A stretch of DNA of 64,000 bases from Enoplosus armatus (Eukaryota; Chordata; Actinopteri; Centrarchiformes; Enoplosidae): NCBI RefSeq assembly GCF_043641665.1, contig NC_092181.1, positions 1,025,001 through 1,089,000 on the forward strand, in the 5' to 3' direction. Shown here piece by piece: positions 55,801 through 64,000 of the stretch; within the stretch, counting starts at the first letter, position 1, and each line of letters starts with the position of its first letter. A program made the position numbers and the translations under genes. The notes beneath the pieces were generated by a model. It saw only the letters and a program-made list of their open reading frames with translations, was not told where the DNA came from and ran no database searches.

Positions 55801-58800
55801 TGTTTATAGCAACTAACATTAGCTCGTGTAGCACAGCCTATAAATATTTTCCCACTGATACAATAAAACCCTTTGTCAATAACCAACCAATGAAGCATAT
55901 GACTTTCACATCAGTGGGTTCAGCCTCCTGTTAAATAGGCTCCTCTGGCAATGAAGAAAAGAACAAATGGCTGATACAATAAAGCAGAGTCACGGACGCT
56001 GGTTTTACAGTGGAAGTGATGTAATTTAAATAACATGGCCTCAGAGCGTCGATTGTACGATGTTTTGTTCTCAGATCTTAAACACATTTCTTTATTTTAA
56101 TCTAACTCATACTATTTTTTTTTATTACTATACCGTTATGTTTTGTTTTTCCTTTTATTATTTTTTTATCTGTATAAATGTGTATAATATCTATTTCTCT
56201 TTAACTGCAATCATTTTATATAGCATTTCTATGGAACTACCAAAATGTCCAAAGATACCAAATACATCAAACTGAAATACCGACAAAAATCTTTGTAAAT
56301 TGATTAATGAAACATTTAAGGTTTTTCAATTAATACAACATTCATGCAACATTAAAAATGGCATCTTTTAATAGTAATGTAATTAGTTTGACTGTGGCTT
56401 CGTTAAAGAGCTGGTACTAGTAAATACAGATACACATTATGCAATGTTCTTTTTGGCTTGTTAGGTTAAGTTTCAAGAAGTTATGAAAACTGCAGTGAAA
56501 ATACATAATGAACACACTGTAGTGTGTCTGCACAGTGTGTACAGGAGGTGTCTGTGTAAAGGTATGTGCTCCAGCACTATGTGCGTGTTGCTGCCCGCTA
56601 ACTGTTGAAAGCTGGGTGCTGGACACCAGAGTAGGCTTTCCTCAGCTTTGCTCAGGCTAATTTTCACCTCGCTCATCATCTGCAATGTGCTTTTCAAGAG
56701 ACCTGCCTTGGCGATGGACGCCTATTAACAGGTGCTGTTTTTCAAACCTTGTCACGAGCCAACACTTCCGGGCAGGCCAACTGACCGTACGGCAGCAAGT
56801 ATGTTTGCAGATTGTAAGGCCTCGCAATAAAATTAACAGAACTAAAAAGAGAGTAATAGTTGTTAAATAAGCTTCTGTCTATACAATATGATAAAACATT
56901 CTGGACTAAAGCTTGTTAATTGTAAAGTCACCATAATTTGTTGTTGCTGGACTGAGTGCTCATTTTCATCCATTTGTTTTTACAATGTCATGGTGTGCAG
57001 CATGGCTGAATTGTGTCCAGTCTAAACACATTTTTACAGCAGGACGCACTTAAAAATGTGAAAAGTGTGTCCCCTGCCTAAAACAGGACTAATTCATCAG
57101 TTCATGTAATTAGCAACAAAAAGTAAGGCAGCATAGAACACACACTAAAATATATGAATCATTTCACAAGTGTACACTGCTATACGACATCTTCCTTGAC
57201 ACAGAAGCTATTTATCCCTATTTCACCGCTTAAATTGGATCCAGGGGCTTGATAATCATCAAGTGGTAGAATAAGGATATATGAAAAATCTCAACACATT
57301 GTTTCTAGCCAAAATTGTAATGACACAGAGTAAAAACGAGTTCTCAAGCCCAGAAACAGCTTGTTGTTGGTTCCCCAGCAGCTGTCAGCAAGGGGATCTG
57401 CATCCATTCATCAAGCAGAACACACTCGGGATCCATTCATCATACACCCTTTACATTTTACCTGCTGCTGAGCTACATAATCTTTAAAGATATGTGAAAG
57501 AAATGCAGTATATAGATGAAATGCAGTGTTTAAAGCTTATAGAGATAAAATATTATAACATATAATTCTATTGGTCTTACACTCTTACTCTGCACTAAAT
57601 AACACCCATGTCAGTTCCCTCTGAGTCTATTATTGTAGGAGTAATTTATAAGAGGCAAATATTAATTATTAATCACTTTTTTATCAAACCATATATAATC
57701 AAGATATACCCAGATTCATGTTTTAACATTACAGCTGTTCCCTTATCACAAGGATTCTTTATAGCCTGTCATAAAATTTGATTTATATGCCAAAGTCTAA
57801 CAATCCTGAGAAAAGGAACCCATACATTTGTCTGACCTTTGACTCTGGCTGGTGTGAGGCAAATCCTGTGTCTGACATGGGATAAGTCTTCATGGCTGCA
57901 GCTGGCAAGTATGATGAATTGGCTCCTGAGGATACATCTGTGGAAAGAATTTGAAATTTGGATTTAAAATTGTCCTCATCCAGACCAAGTGTGGAAAAAA
58001 GTTGAATTTGTTGACTTCATGGCTCAATGTTATAAATAGTAACTATGAAGTGTATAATTCCTATTTAACAATTTAAAAGCATTATTAGCTTTTTCGCTTT
58101 TTATTTGTTTTCCAGAAATGGGTTGGTGTTTACAACGACAGTTTGAAAACTCCTTTTAAATGGTTTGGGGGTACCTTTATAATATACTGTACATCCAAAT
58201 GTTAAATCAAGGTCTAAAGACAAAATTTTCTAAACTTACAATAAGTTAAATGTGTTAAATAATGATGTGGCTTCAGGATTTTTCTATGGCTCTGGATTAT
58301 TACAACGGCTGTGTCTCAAAAGAAGACACAATTTTCCCTTTTTATTTACAGCTATTGTTCACCAACCTTTCTAAACACTGAATACTTAACTGAAAGAAGA
58401 AGAATCAACAAAAGGTTACATGTGTTACCATGGTTCTCTGAATGAAGAGACTATCTCTCCAGCGTGGCCTGATCTAGCTAGTCGTCATGGCTGTGTCAAT
58501 TGGAAAGTTTGAGCTAGAATAGTTTGCAAGGCCGTGAGGCCGTGAGTATAAACACGACAAGGATGGAGGCGGACTAGTGAGTAGATGAGTTTCATCTAAA
58601 CTTCATGTGTTCGGCGTGATGGTGGTTAATGTCCCCGATAACCTCTCTAGTCTCATTTAGCCACTAGTTAGCAACTGCTTTTTTTAAGACACGTAAAAAC
58701 TTCAAAATTCACAGTGGGGTATTTACCGACGCATTCTATATCATAAAACAAAATGTTAAAATCTCTTCAGCTTGTGTTAATCACAGACCTTATTTCAGGC

Positions 58801-61460
58801 ATCTAACCAAAAACCCATTCATAAACACAATTGACTTTGAAAGCAAAGCAAAAATGGTAACTCATTGCTGGGTTTTAGGACTCATTCCTGCAACACTCCA
58901 TACATAAGTGATATAGATATAGGGTGGACAGATATTATCAATCTGAAGAGAACAGGTGCTCAGTTTTGGTGTAGACAAGCACTACACTCGCATGGTTTTG
59001 CAGTTATAATATGTACACCAAAAGTCATAAGCCCCTAACACGTACAAATTAAGGTTTGGGTTAGGGTTGTGGTCCACCATAGTTTGGATTTGTGTCAAGT
59101 TATAAAAACATGTTGCCTCATACCCTCACGTAACTCTAAAAATACTCCCTGAACTCCATCTATCACTCTGTTTCACATAATCCAGCGATCAGAAAAACAT
59201 CACTGCAACATCGCTAGCAAACAGGGACACTTGTGACTAATGGGTTATCCTACCTTGACTTGCAGCAGAGTAGACCATGGAGTTTGTCGCTCCGGTGTTC
59301 AGACCTCCATCAGAAGGCCTGCCGACAGTGTAGTGGACAGCTCCAGCTGATACCACTGCGGAGCTGCAACAATCATAGAAGGCTGATTTTAGCTGCCTCT
59401 CCCCTGCCTTGCTCACTCATATCTTGTGACAGAGCTCATATTCATAGAAACATTAAGACAGCTGTATGTAGAGCAAGGAAAAGGAAAATAAAATGCTTCC
59501 AACACTCAAGAGCGATATTTGCTTTGAACTGATCAGTATAGTGCTAAAGCTAAAAAAAGAATAATAATTCACATTTAAACACAGCTGGTAAACTAGTGGG
59601 GAAAGTACAAAACTAAGGTCAAGGATAATAATAAAGAGCAAACATTTTTACTCATAATTGTTTGAAAATCCACAAAAAATAAGGACAGTACCATGTGAAG
59701 CCACTAGCTATGTGAATATAATAAATTAAATTGTCACACAGTAGTAAAATGTTGTGCATGGGAGAGCACATTTAGCAATTACAACCTACTTTAAACTCAA
59801 ACTAATTTTAAAATTGCAAATAACTCACCTTTCGTTTGTATACAACGTTCGGTTCTGCAGGTGTAGCTTTCCCTTCACATGCTGGTCCCAGTCCTGAAAA
59901 CACACACATACACATAAACACACACACACACACCATCCAAACATAGACTCAAACAGTTTGGACACACTGGAAGCTCACTGCTTGCCCTCCCCTGGTAACT
60001 CTTACATACCCCATGCATAAGCTCATGGCTGAGAGCAATTAAAGACACGACATCTTGGATCAGTTAGTTAGTTGGTGACTGCCTCTCAAATCAAAACATT
60101 TAGCGACAGTATATCAGCTATGTTCAGGCTGAAATCCTCATTTTGTCATCCAAAGCCAGGACATTAACAAATTGCAGGGTTTGGAAAATCTTATGAGCAT
60201 CACATGACCACTTTTATTTGAAGACAAACAACTTGGATTGCTGCTTGTTCAGGTCTGCATTGTCTATTGCTAATCAAGGTGTGAGCAGACAAATGTTACA
60301 GCTGCAGGTGAATGATTTAGATGAGCGTCAGGTGTAACTCTACAGCTATAGTTACGTTTACAAAACAAGCCATTTGAATTCCATACATTACGTTTTGACT
60401 GATCAGTTCACTGACCTTGAGGTTGTAGACCTTCTTGTCACAGATGCTACACTGGTGTGGCAGTTGAGTGGGTGTGACGGCATGATAATCATTGACTTGG
60501 TAAGGCTGAAGTGTCCTGGCACCTGAAGATAGGGTTTCCTCACTTCCATGCAGGGGCTGATAGCCCCCAAATCCCTGCGTGCCACTTGAACCAAAAGAGG
60601 AAATCCCACTGCTGGGATTGAACTTTGGGTCAGGGGTCGGCTCCTCTGGGTTATACAGCTCCGTTCTGGACCGAATTGGCTGCCCAGCTGCTGTCCACAC
60701 GTTGGCAGCATTAGAAACCATATCCACCTTTCCAGTGTGAGTCAAGTTAGCGGGGCCTTTCCACTGCTCCTTAAGCCCAGTGGAGTTATAAACATTCATG
60801 TTCTGCTCATTGACACTAAACCCAGCTTGTTGCCCCAGCATATCATGCCCATAGAAATCTCTCTGAAAACCAACATTGTTGTTTTTTGCCTGAGTGTTAA
60901 TCACTGAGTACTGTCCATCACCAGCAGTGGCTGATGCCGCAGATGTACCCCCAACTAAATTGTATTGAAGACGTCTGTCAGTATCAGAAGGGTAACTTGA
61001 CCCTGACTTTTTACCATACTCTGCACCTTGTTGGCCCACTGTGCCCCCTCCGCCAGGATGGTTCAGTCTCACATTCCCTGTGTTTTGGTTGAACCCCCCG
61101 CCCACCAAGGCCCCCAAGGCTGTATTTGAAGAGGGGAAACCTAGCACCCCCGTGGGGAAGGCACCTTGAGGGTTCCCAACCATAGTCGAAGTCCGTAGCT
61201 GATTGAACAGGGGTTGGGACATGGCGACATTGGAAAGAACCTGATTGAGAACAGTGGCTGCAGTGGCTGTATTGCCCCCCTGAGCCAGTTTGAGGCGATG
61301 GAGGGTAAGCTGGGCCTGGAGCTGAGCGAGCTGGAGGCTGGCTGGGGTCAGGTGGAGCTGCTGGTTGTGCTGCTGGAGCCCCGCCTGCACACCGCCTAGC
61401 AGCTGGCCCCCAACCTGGAGGCCCTTCTTATTGGCACTGTCCACAGGCACCGCACTGATG
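44835..61460 (-). CDS. rbm20: RNA-binding protein 20, partial (exons 2-14)
   Basis: Thirteen exons: 60416-61460, 59829-59893, 59254-59363, 57837-57937, 51759-51905, 50775-50906, 50608-50687, 49668-50385, 49494-49580, 48816-49401, 47876-47941, 46888-47009, 44835-44903. They give 1108 complete codons; human RBM20 has 1227 aa. RBM20 is a nuclear splicing repressor of striated muscle, acting on titin and calcium-handling transcripts. In order: a leucine-rich segment ([19 protein letters not shown]), a matrin-type zinc finger (CSICDKK...HVKGKLH), one RRM (VVHICNL...AFLEMAY), an RS region with the intact RSRSP hotspot, a Glu-rich region, and a second zinc finger ([12 protein letters not shown]...HCRSTVH). 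The upstream end is an acceptor (TTTCTCCTATAG), so coding exon 1 is missing; that first intron is also very long in human. Confidence 0.96.
45353..45402. repeat. (CTT)n microsatellite
   Basis: About 50 nt of uninterrupted TTC/CTT in rbm20 intron 13. As a mirror-symmetric pyrimidine tract it is a potential triplex former. Confidence 0.92.
45918..46245 (+). repeat. AT-rich dispersed element in rbm20 intron 13
   Basis: The element runs from TTTTCATTTTTATTAATCTG through AACGTCAGAAAAAC, CCCAGAGCCCGAGGTGACAT, TTGTTTTGTCCAACAAAC, AAGAAACTGGAACCAGCAA and GACTAAAACAGTT to ATCGATTATTTAACTAATTG. This order is that of a well-known fish element with TAATCGATTA termini. It is the most complete of the copies in the window. 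Confidence 0.65.
46808..46839. repeat. (ATC)n microsatellite
   Basis: About ten TCA/ATC units in rbm20 intron 13. Confidence 0.9.
46888..47009 (-). CDS. rbm20: rbm20 exon 13, second zinc finger
   Basis: Encodes [19 protein letters not shown] and onwards to HYRNLQ. The C2H2 matrin-type finger has Cys-x2-Cys, then 13 residues, His-x5-His. It is nearly identical to the human segment. The donor is CAG|GTACAC. Confidence 0.95.
47262..47281. repeat. (CA)n microsatellite
   Basis: About ten CA units in rbm20 intron 12; an (AAC)n run lies just before it at about 47198-47213. Confidence 0.85.
47876..47941 (-). CDS. rbm20: rbm20 exon 12 (66 nt)
   Basis: A micro-exon found by phase and similarity. Acceptor CTTTTGCAG is followed by codons for [19 protein letters not shown], then ISLG across the donor G|GTGAGC. 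The C-terminal part aligns with human PSWEPEDVFSELSIPLG just before the second zinc finger. Both junctions are phase 1 and match their neighbours. Confidence 0.9.
48384..48610 (+). repeat. Dispersed repeat, copy 2 (GACAAAATCCAC family)
   Basis: This lies in rbm20 intron 11. It shares with 6255-6545, in the same order, GTAAT-GT, GATGG-GGACAAAATCCAC, TCGTTCTG/TTGTTCGG, AAAGTTCAGCTGAAGCT versus AAAGTTTGGCAGAAGCT, and a terminal CACAACCGGGGAAAAG-like stretch. It is degenerate and non-coding. Confidence 0.6.
48816..49401 (-). CDS. rbm20: rbm20 exon 11, Glu-rich region
   Basis: Starts [20 protein letters not shown] after acceptor [27 protein letters not shown] aligns with human [19 protein letters not shown]. 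The remainder is acidic and poorly conserved, as in other vertebrates. It ends LKK G|GTACTT. A long open frame on the opposite strand (48947-49462) is a shadow. Confidence 0.93.
49668..50385 (-). CDS. rbm20: rbm20 exon 9, RS domain
   Basis: Encodes the Arg/Ser region beginning [23 protein letters not shown] (50352-50366) is the phosphorylated hotspot whose missense changes cause dilated cardiomyopathy and cytoplasmic mislocalisation in mammals; it is intact here. Downstream there is a ten-glycine run encoded by a GGA repeat (50022-50048), absent from the human protein as I recall it. The donor ACT|GTGAGT is in phase 0. Confidence 0.95.
50022..50048 (-). repeat. rbm20: In-frame (GGA)9 repeat in rbm20
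   Basis: Nine GGA codons plus one GGT give ten glycines in the RS-region exon. Perfect codon-level purity marks it as a length-variable coding microsatellite. Confidence 0.9.
50775..50906 (-). CDS. rbm20: rbm20 exon 7, second half of RRM
   Basis: Encodes [19 protein letters not shown] (RNP1 side) through [15 protein letters not shown], 44 aa in phase 0 at both ends. The acceptor is CCCAAAAG and the donor AAG|GTAAGA. It is nearly identical to human RBM20. Confidence 0.96.
51759..51905 (-). CDS. rbm20: rbm20 exon 6, first half of RRM
   Basis: Encodes [20 protein letters not shown] (RNP2 within VVHICNL) through [18 protein letters not shown], 49 aa in phase 0. The acceptor is TTATTTGCAG and the donor CAG|GTACAA. 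Confidence 0.96.
51906..57836 (-). other. rbm20: rbm20 intron 5
   Basis: A 5.9-kb intron. It contains a TTC run near 52736, a retroposon-tail-like segment (53278-53365), and low-complexity TG-rich DNA near 55460-55520 and 55700. I see no exon or RNA gene. Confidence 0.6.
53278..53365 (+). repeat. LINE/SINE 3' tail-like fragment
   Basis: CATGTAAAGCATTTGTTTTG is followed by GGAAGTGCTATAGAAATAAAG and TTTATTATTATTTA. This is the typical 3' tail TGTAAAGC.CTTTG...GTGCTATATAAATAAA.TTTATTATT of L2-like retroposons and their SINEs in fishes. Only the tail is intact. Confidence 0.65.
58430..58925 (+). repeat. Possible dispersed repeat in rbm20 intron 4
   Basis: The block from ACCATGGTTCTCTGAATGAA to CATTCCTGCAACACTCCATA contains CATTTAGCCACTAGTTAGCA, GGTATTTACCGACGCATTCT and CAGACCTTATTTCAGGCATC. 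These words recur together in fish genomes as I recall them. No second copy is in the window, so the call rests on memory alone. Confidence 0.3.
60416..61460 (-). CDS. rbm20: rbm20 exon 2, N-terminal region and start of zinc finger 1
   Basis: 348 codons beginning [19 protein letters not shown] after an acceptor, with one leading base completing the previous codon. It carries [39 protein letters not shown] and [12 protein letters not shown], all matched in human RBM20, and ends [14 protein letters not shown] at the donor AAG|GTCAGT. The rest of the finger is in 59829-59893. Confidence 0.95.
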
Positions 61461-64000
61461 CTATAGGAGAAAAATATCACATACATCACATCAGGAATCT
61501 GAAAGAACGAATACATGTACATCACAGTAGCTGGGAAGTCAATAGCTAATGTTTGTGTCTATGATCAAGCATGCCCCTGAAGTGGGGTTCAGACTAGGCA
61601 CCTTCAAGTTTGATACACAGCAACAAGTTGCATGAATCCAGCCAACTGGAGGAAACATGAATGCAGATACAATGCCAGCAGGAACAACAGGGGGCTGAGG
61701 CTGGGTAGTGCCAGCCATACAATACAAGCCATGCAGGTTTGTCTTGGAACTCAGCAATTAATGTTACAGACATTTGTTTTTCAAGACAACTACTGGTTGA
61801 ACAGGATATGGACGTATGGCTGGTTGAATTGTGGAAGAAGAGCAAATGTTTATAAGATATCTTAAATGCAGATTACATACACTTAATACTGTTTACAAAG
61901 ACTATTAGAGTTCTAGAGTCTCAAGTTCATTGGGACTGTTTTTCAATTTTCAATTACTAGGAAAGAAAATTGGCATGGAAGAGCAATGCATTGTCATAAT
62001 GGTGAATAGTGTGTCAATTTCAAATGTTACCTGTATGCAAAGCAGCGCGTTTTATCGTAATATCCAACAGAAAAGAAAAGAACATTGTTATGCTTACACT
62101 TCGTTTTCAATAATTATTACGATACCATTATTGACTGCTAATGTAACAACTGTTACATACATTTTACGCAGATGTGTTGGCTGGAGCAAGTGTTTATGCT
62201 TTATACAAGTTTTATATACTCAAAATGTAGCTATGTGAAGCTGCAGCTACAGTACAAAGAGACATTTACTTAGTACTCCACTGCTTTACTATTCGTGTTG
62301 ACATTAGCTGTTAGAAAGTTTCAGCTCCCCATTTTCACACAACTGTATTCCTCACAAGGCGGACAAGTGATCAACCAGCAGATGGCCAGCAGTTGGGCAC
62401 AGCCATCAGCTGTCTGTCAGTGCTGCTGGGTTTGGGAAAAACCAAAGGAAATAATCAGTGCCAAGCAGTATCACACAGCAGTTTGCAACTGATTAAGTAG
62501 TTCTCTAACCTAACAATGTCTTTGTTTATGGTCAGAAAAAGCATTTTCCTCTCCTGGTTGTATGTCTGATGAAAGTATAACTTCCAATGCGCCCAGAATA
62601 CATTTTATAATGTCAGAGTTCCTTTTTTGTACACATGCTATGCTAAGTCACTATCAACCACTGCCCATGAGCTACAGTACGTTAGATTGTATAGTGTGAA
62701 CTACAGAGTGACAGTGAGAAGGCTATCCATGGCAACTCTCTAATGTACGCAAGCAGTAGAACCTGGGACAATGGTTTAGGTAGACTAAACTGGGAATCAG
62801 TTGAATATGATGTCGCAAAAGTTGTGCACTCAGAGAAGAACTTCAGGATGAATTGTCTCTCTTTTTCTTGTCAGTAAACTGGACAATCATACATGTGAAA
62901 CCAGTAGACAGACCTGGGCTGAGAGCCCTAGGATTCACTATTCCTAAGACCATAGAGATAAGTAGACAGCAGCCTCCCTAGACCAACTATGCAAATCTAA
63001 GTTAGTGGGAAATAACTAGCAAAATCTACGACAGCTCTTGCTAGTGTGTAATTTTTTACTATAACAGCTACCTGGAAGGTCGAGGACATTCAGCCAGCTG
63101 GATAGCTGTTCACACACAACATCGTGAGATGATAATAACGAGAAATTTTAGAAGCTCTGCCATCTTTTGTAGTTTAAACATTATTTCATCATGTTACTTC
63201 TCACCAACATATAGAAAACTATGGATTTCATCTTCCACAGAGAGGTCACAGCTAACCCTAACCCACCACGTAACATCACTTTGATTTCTTAAATAAAAAG
63301 AGAGCACTTGAGTAAAAGAGTGACAACTGTATAGAACACAGTTCAAATATCAAGAAATTAGCGGCCCAAGGGTCTATTTCCCTACTGCTATACTTCTGTA
63401 ATAGAACCTCTCAGAACCACATTGCCCACTGGTGCAGTGACCCTGTTTGACTGGTCTGTCCTTTCAATTTCTGATGAATGCTCTCACATGCTGTCTAAAC
63501 TTAGTCTACTCAACTATTCATCACATCATCTATGTTAAGCACCTGACACTGCCCTATCCAGCCCCTGCTCCTACCAACCCTGCGGAAGGTAATAGGCCAA
63601 TCAGATTAGACGCGGTGAAAAATCCCAAATTGTTCTAGACAAAGATGCGTACGCAGAGGAACTGCGTACACAACCATTAAACGTAATTATGGTTATTTGC
63701 GATCCTTCTTTAAAGGTTGTACAGCACATGTGGAGAGATGGATTATAAAACGGGTTGTGGTGGTCCTTCTTAAATATAAAAAAGTTCAAGAGACATTTTC
63801 AAATATGAATTTATGCAACCGAATCTTGTGGAAGATTATCACCTCCAGGTCTGTCTTTCTACTGGCTTCCATAGTTGTGATGTGGTCTTGCGGTTACATT
63901 GCCACATCATAAACTCACCATATCACAACCATCACTCATACTCCTACTGAGCTATAAACTATCCTGCTGTAGACATATGGTCCTGAAATCTGAGATAGAA
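61461..64000 (-). other. rbm20: rbm20 intron 1 (incomplete)
   Basis: No rbm20 first exon is recognisable here. A donor-like GTGAGT on the minus strand near 63913-63918 is not preceded by rbm20-like coding sequence. The stretch is AT-rich without clear repeats. The first exon is probably beyond the window. Confidence 0.55.

Noticed and set aside
59050..59070. Telomere-like GGGTTAGGGTT, and CTAACCCTAACCC near 63252
   Set aside because: Only about two units each. Interstitial matches of this length are expected by chance.

Overview
This is vertebrate nuclear DNA, almost certainly from a ray-finned (percomorph-type) fish. Four of the five genes are split by GT-AG introns, there are many (GT)n, (CTT)n and (ATC)n microsatellites, and several interspersed repeats look like common teleost families. 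The gene order matches the human 10q25 block RBM20-PDCD4-BBIP1-SHOC2-ADRA2A. I see no bacterial, viral or CRISPR-type content.

Layout, left to right: 1-8.3 kb is gene-free DNA downstream of adra2a. adra2a (minus, 8717-9988) is an alpha-2A adrenergic receptor with a single coding exon and a probable spliced 5' leader driven by a TATA promoter near 10.68 kb. 10.7-15.2 kb is intergenic, and 15.2-19.98 kb is a long probable 3' UTR of shoc2. shoc2 (minus, coding exons 19981-26216) reassembles exactly to 582 aa. Its non-coding first exon lies near 31 kb, facing bbip1 (plus, 33433-34337), a 67-aa BBSome subunit. bbip1 and pdcd4 (minus, 35517-42503, 474 aa, 11 coding exons) converge tail to tail. rbm20 (minus, 44835-61460) follows with 13 exons and 1108 complete codons; its first coding exon lies outside the window or was not recognised.

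The genes do not form a pathway. They are a conserved neighbourhood: an adrenergic GPCR, a RAS-RAF scaffold/phosphatase subunit, a ciliary trafficking subunit, a translation inhibitor and a muscle splicing regulator. I placed every exon boundary by hand from splice sites, reading phase and recalled family sequence. The phases close without error in shoc2, bbip1, pdcd4 and rbm20 exons 2-14.

I found no convincing undescribed system. The points most worth a second look are: a perfect miR-21 8-mer site in the pdcd4 3' UTR about 226 nt after the stop, close to its human position; a 39-bp near-perfect palindrome at 5.26 kb; a spliced leader with a 64-codon uORF upstream of adra2a; an uORF that would overlap the shoc2 start by ATGA; and clusters of GCTAAC/GTTAGC/GCTAGC motifs beside the three CpG-type promoters.
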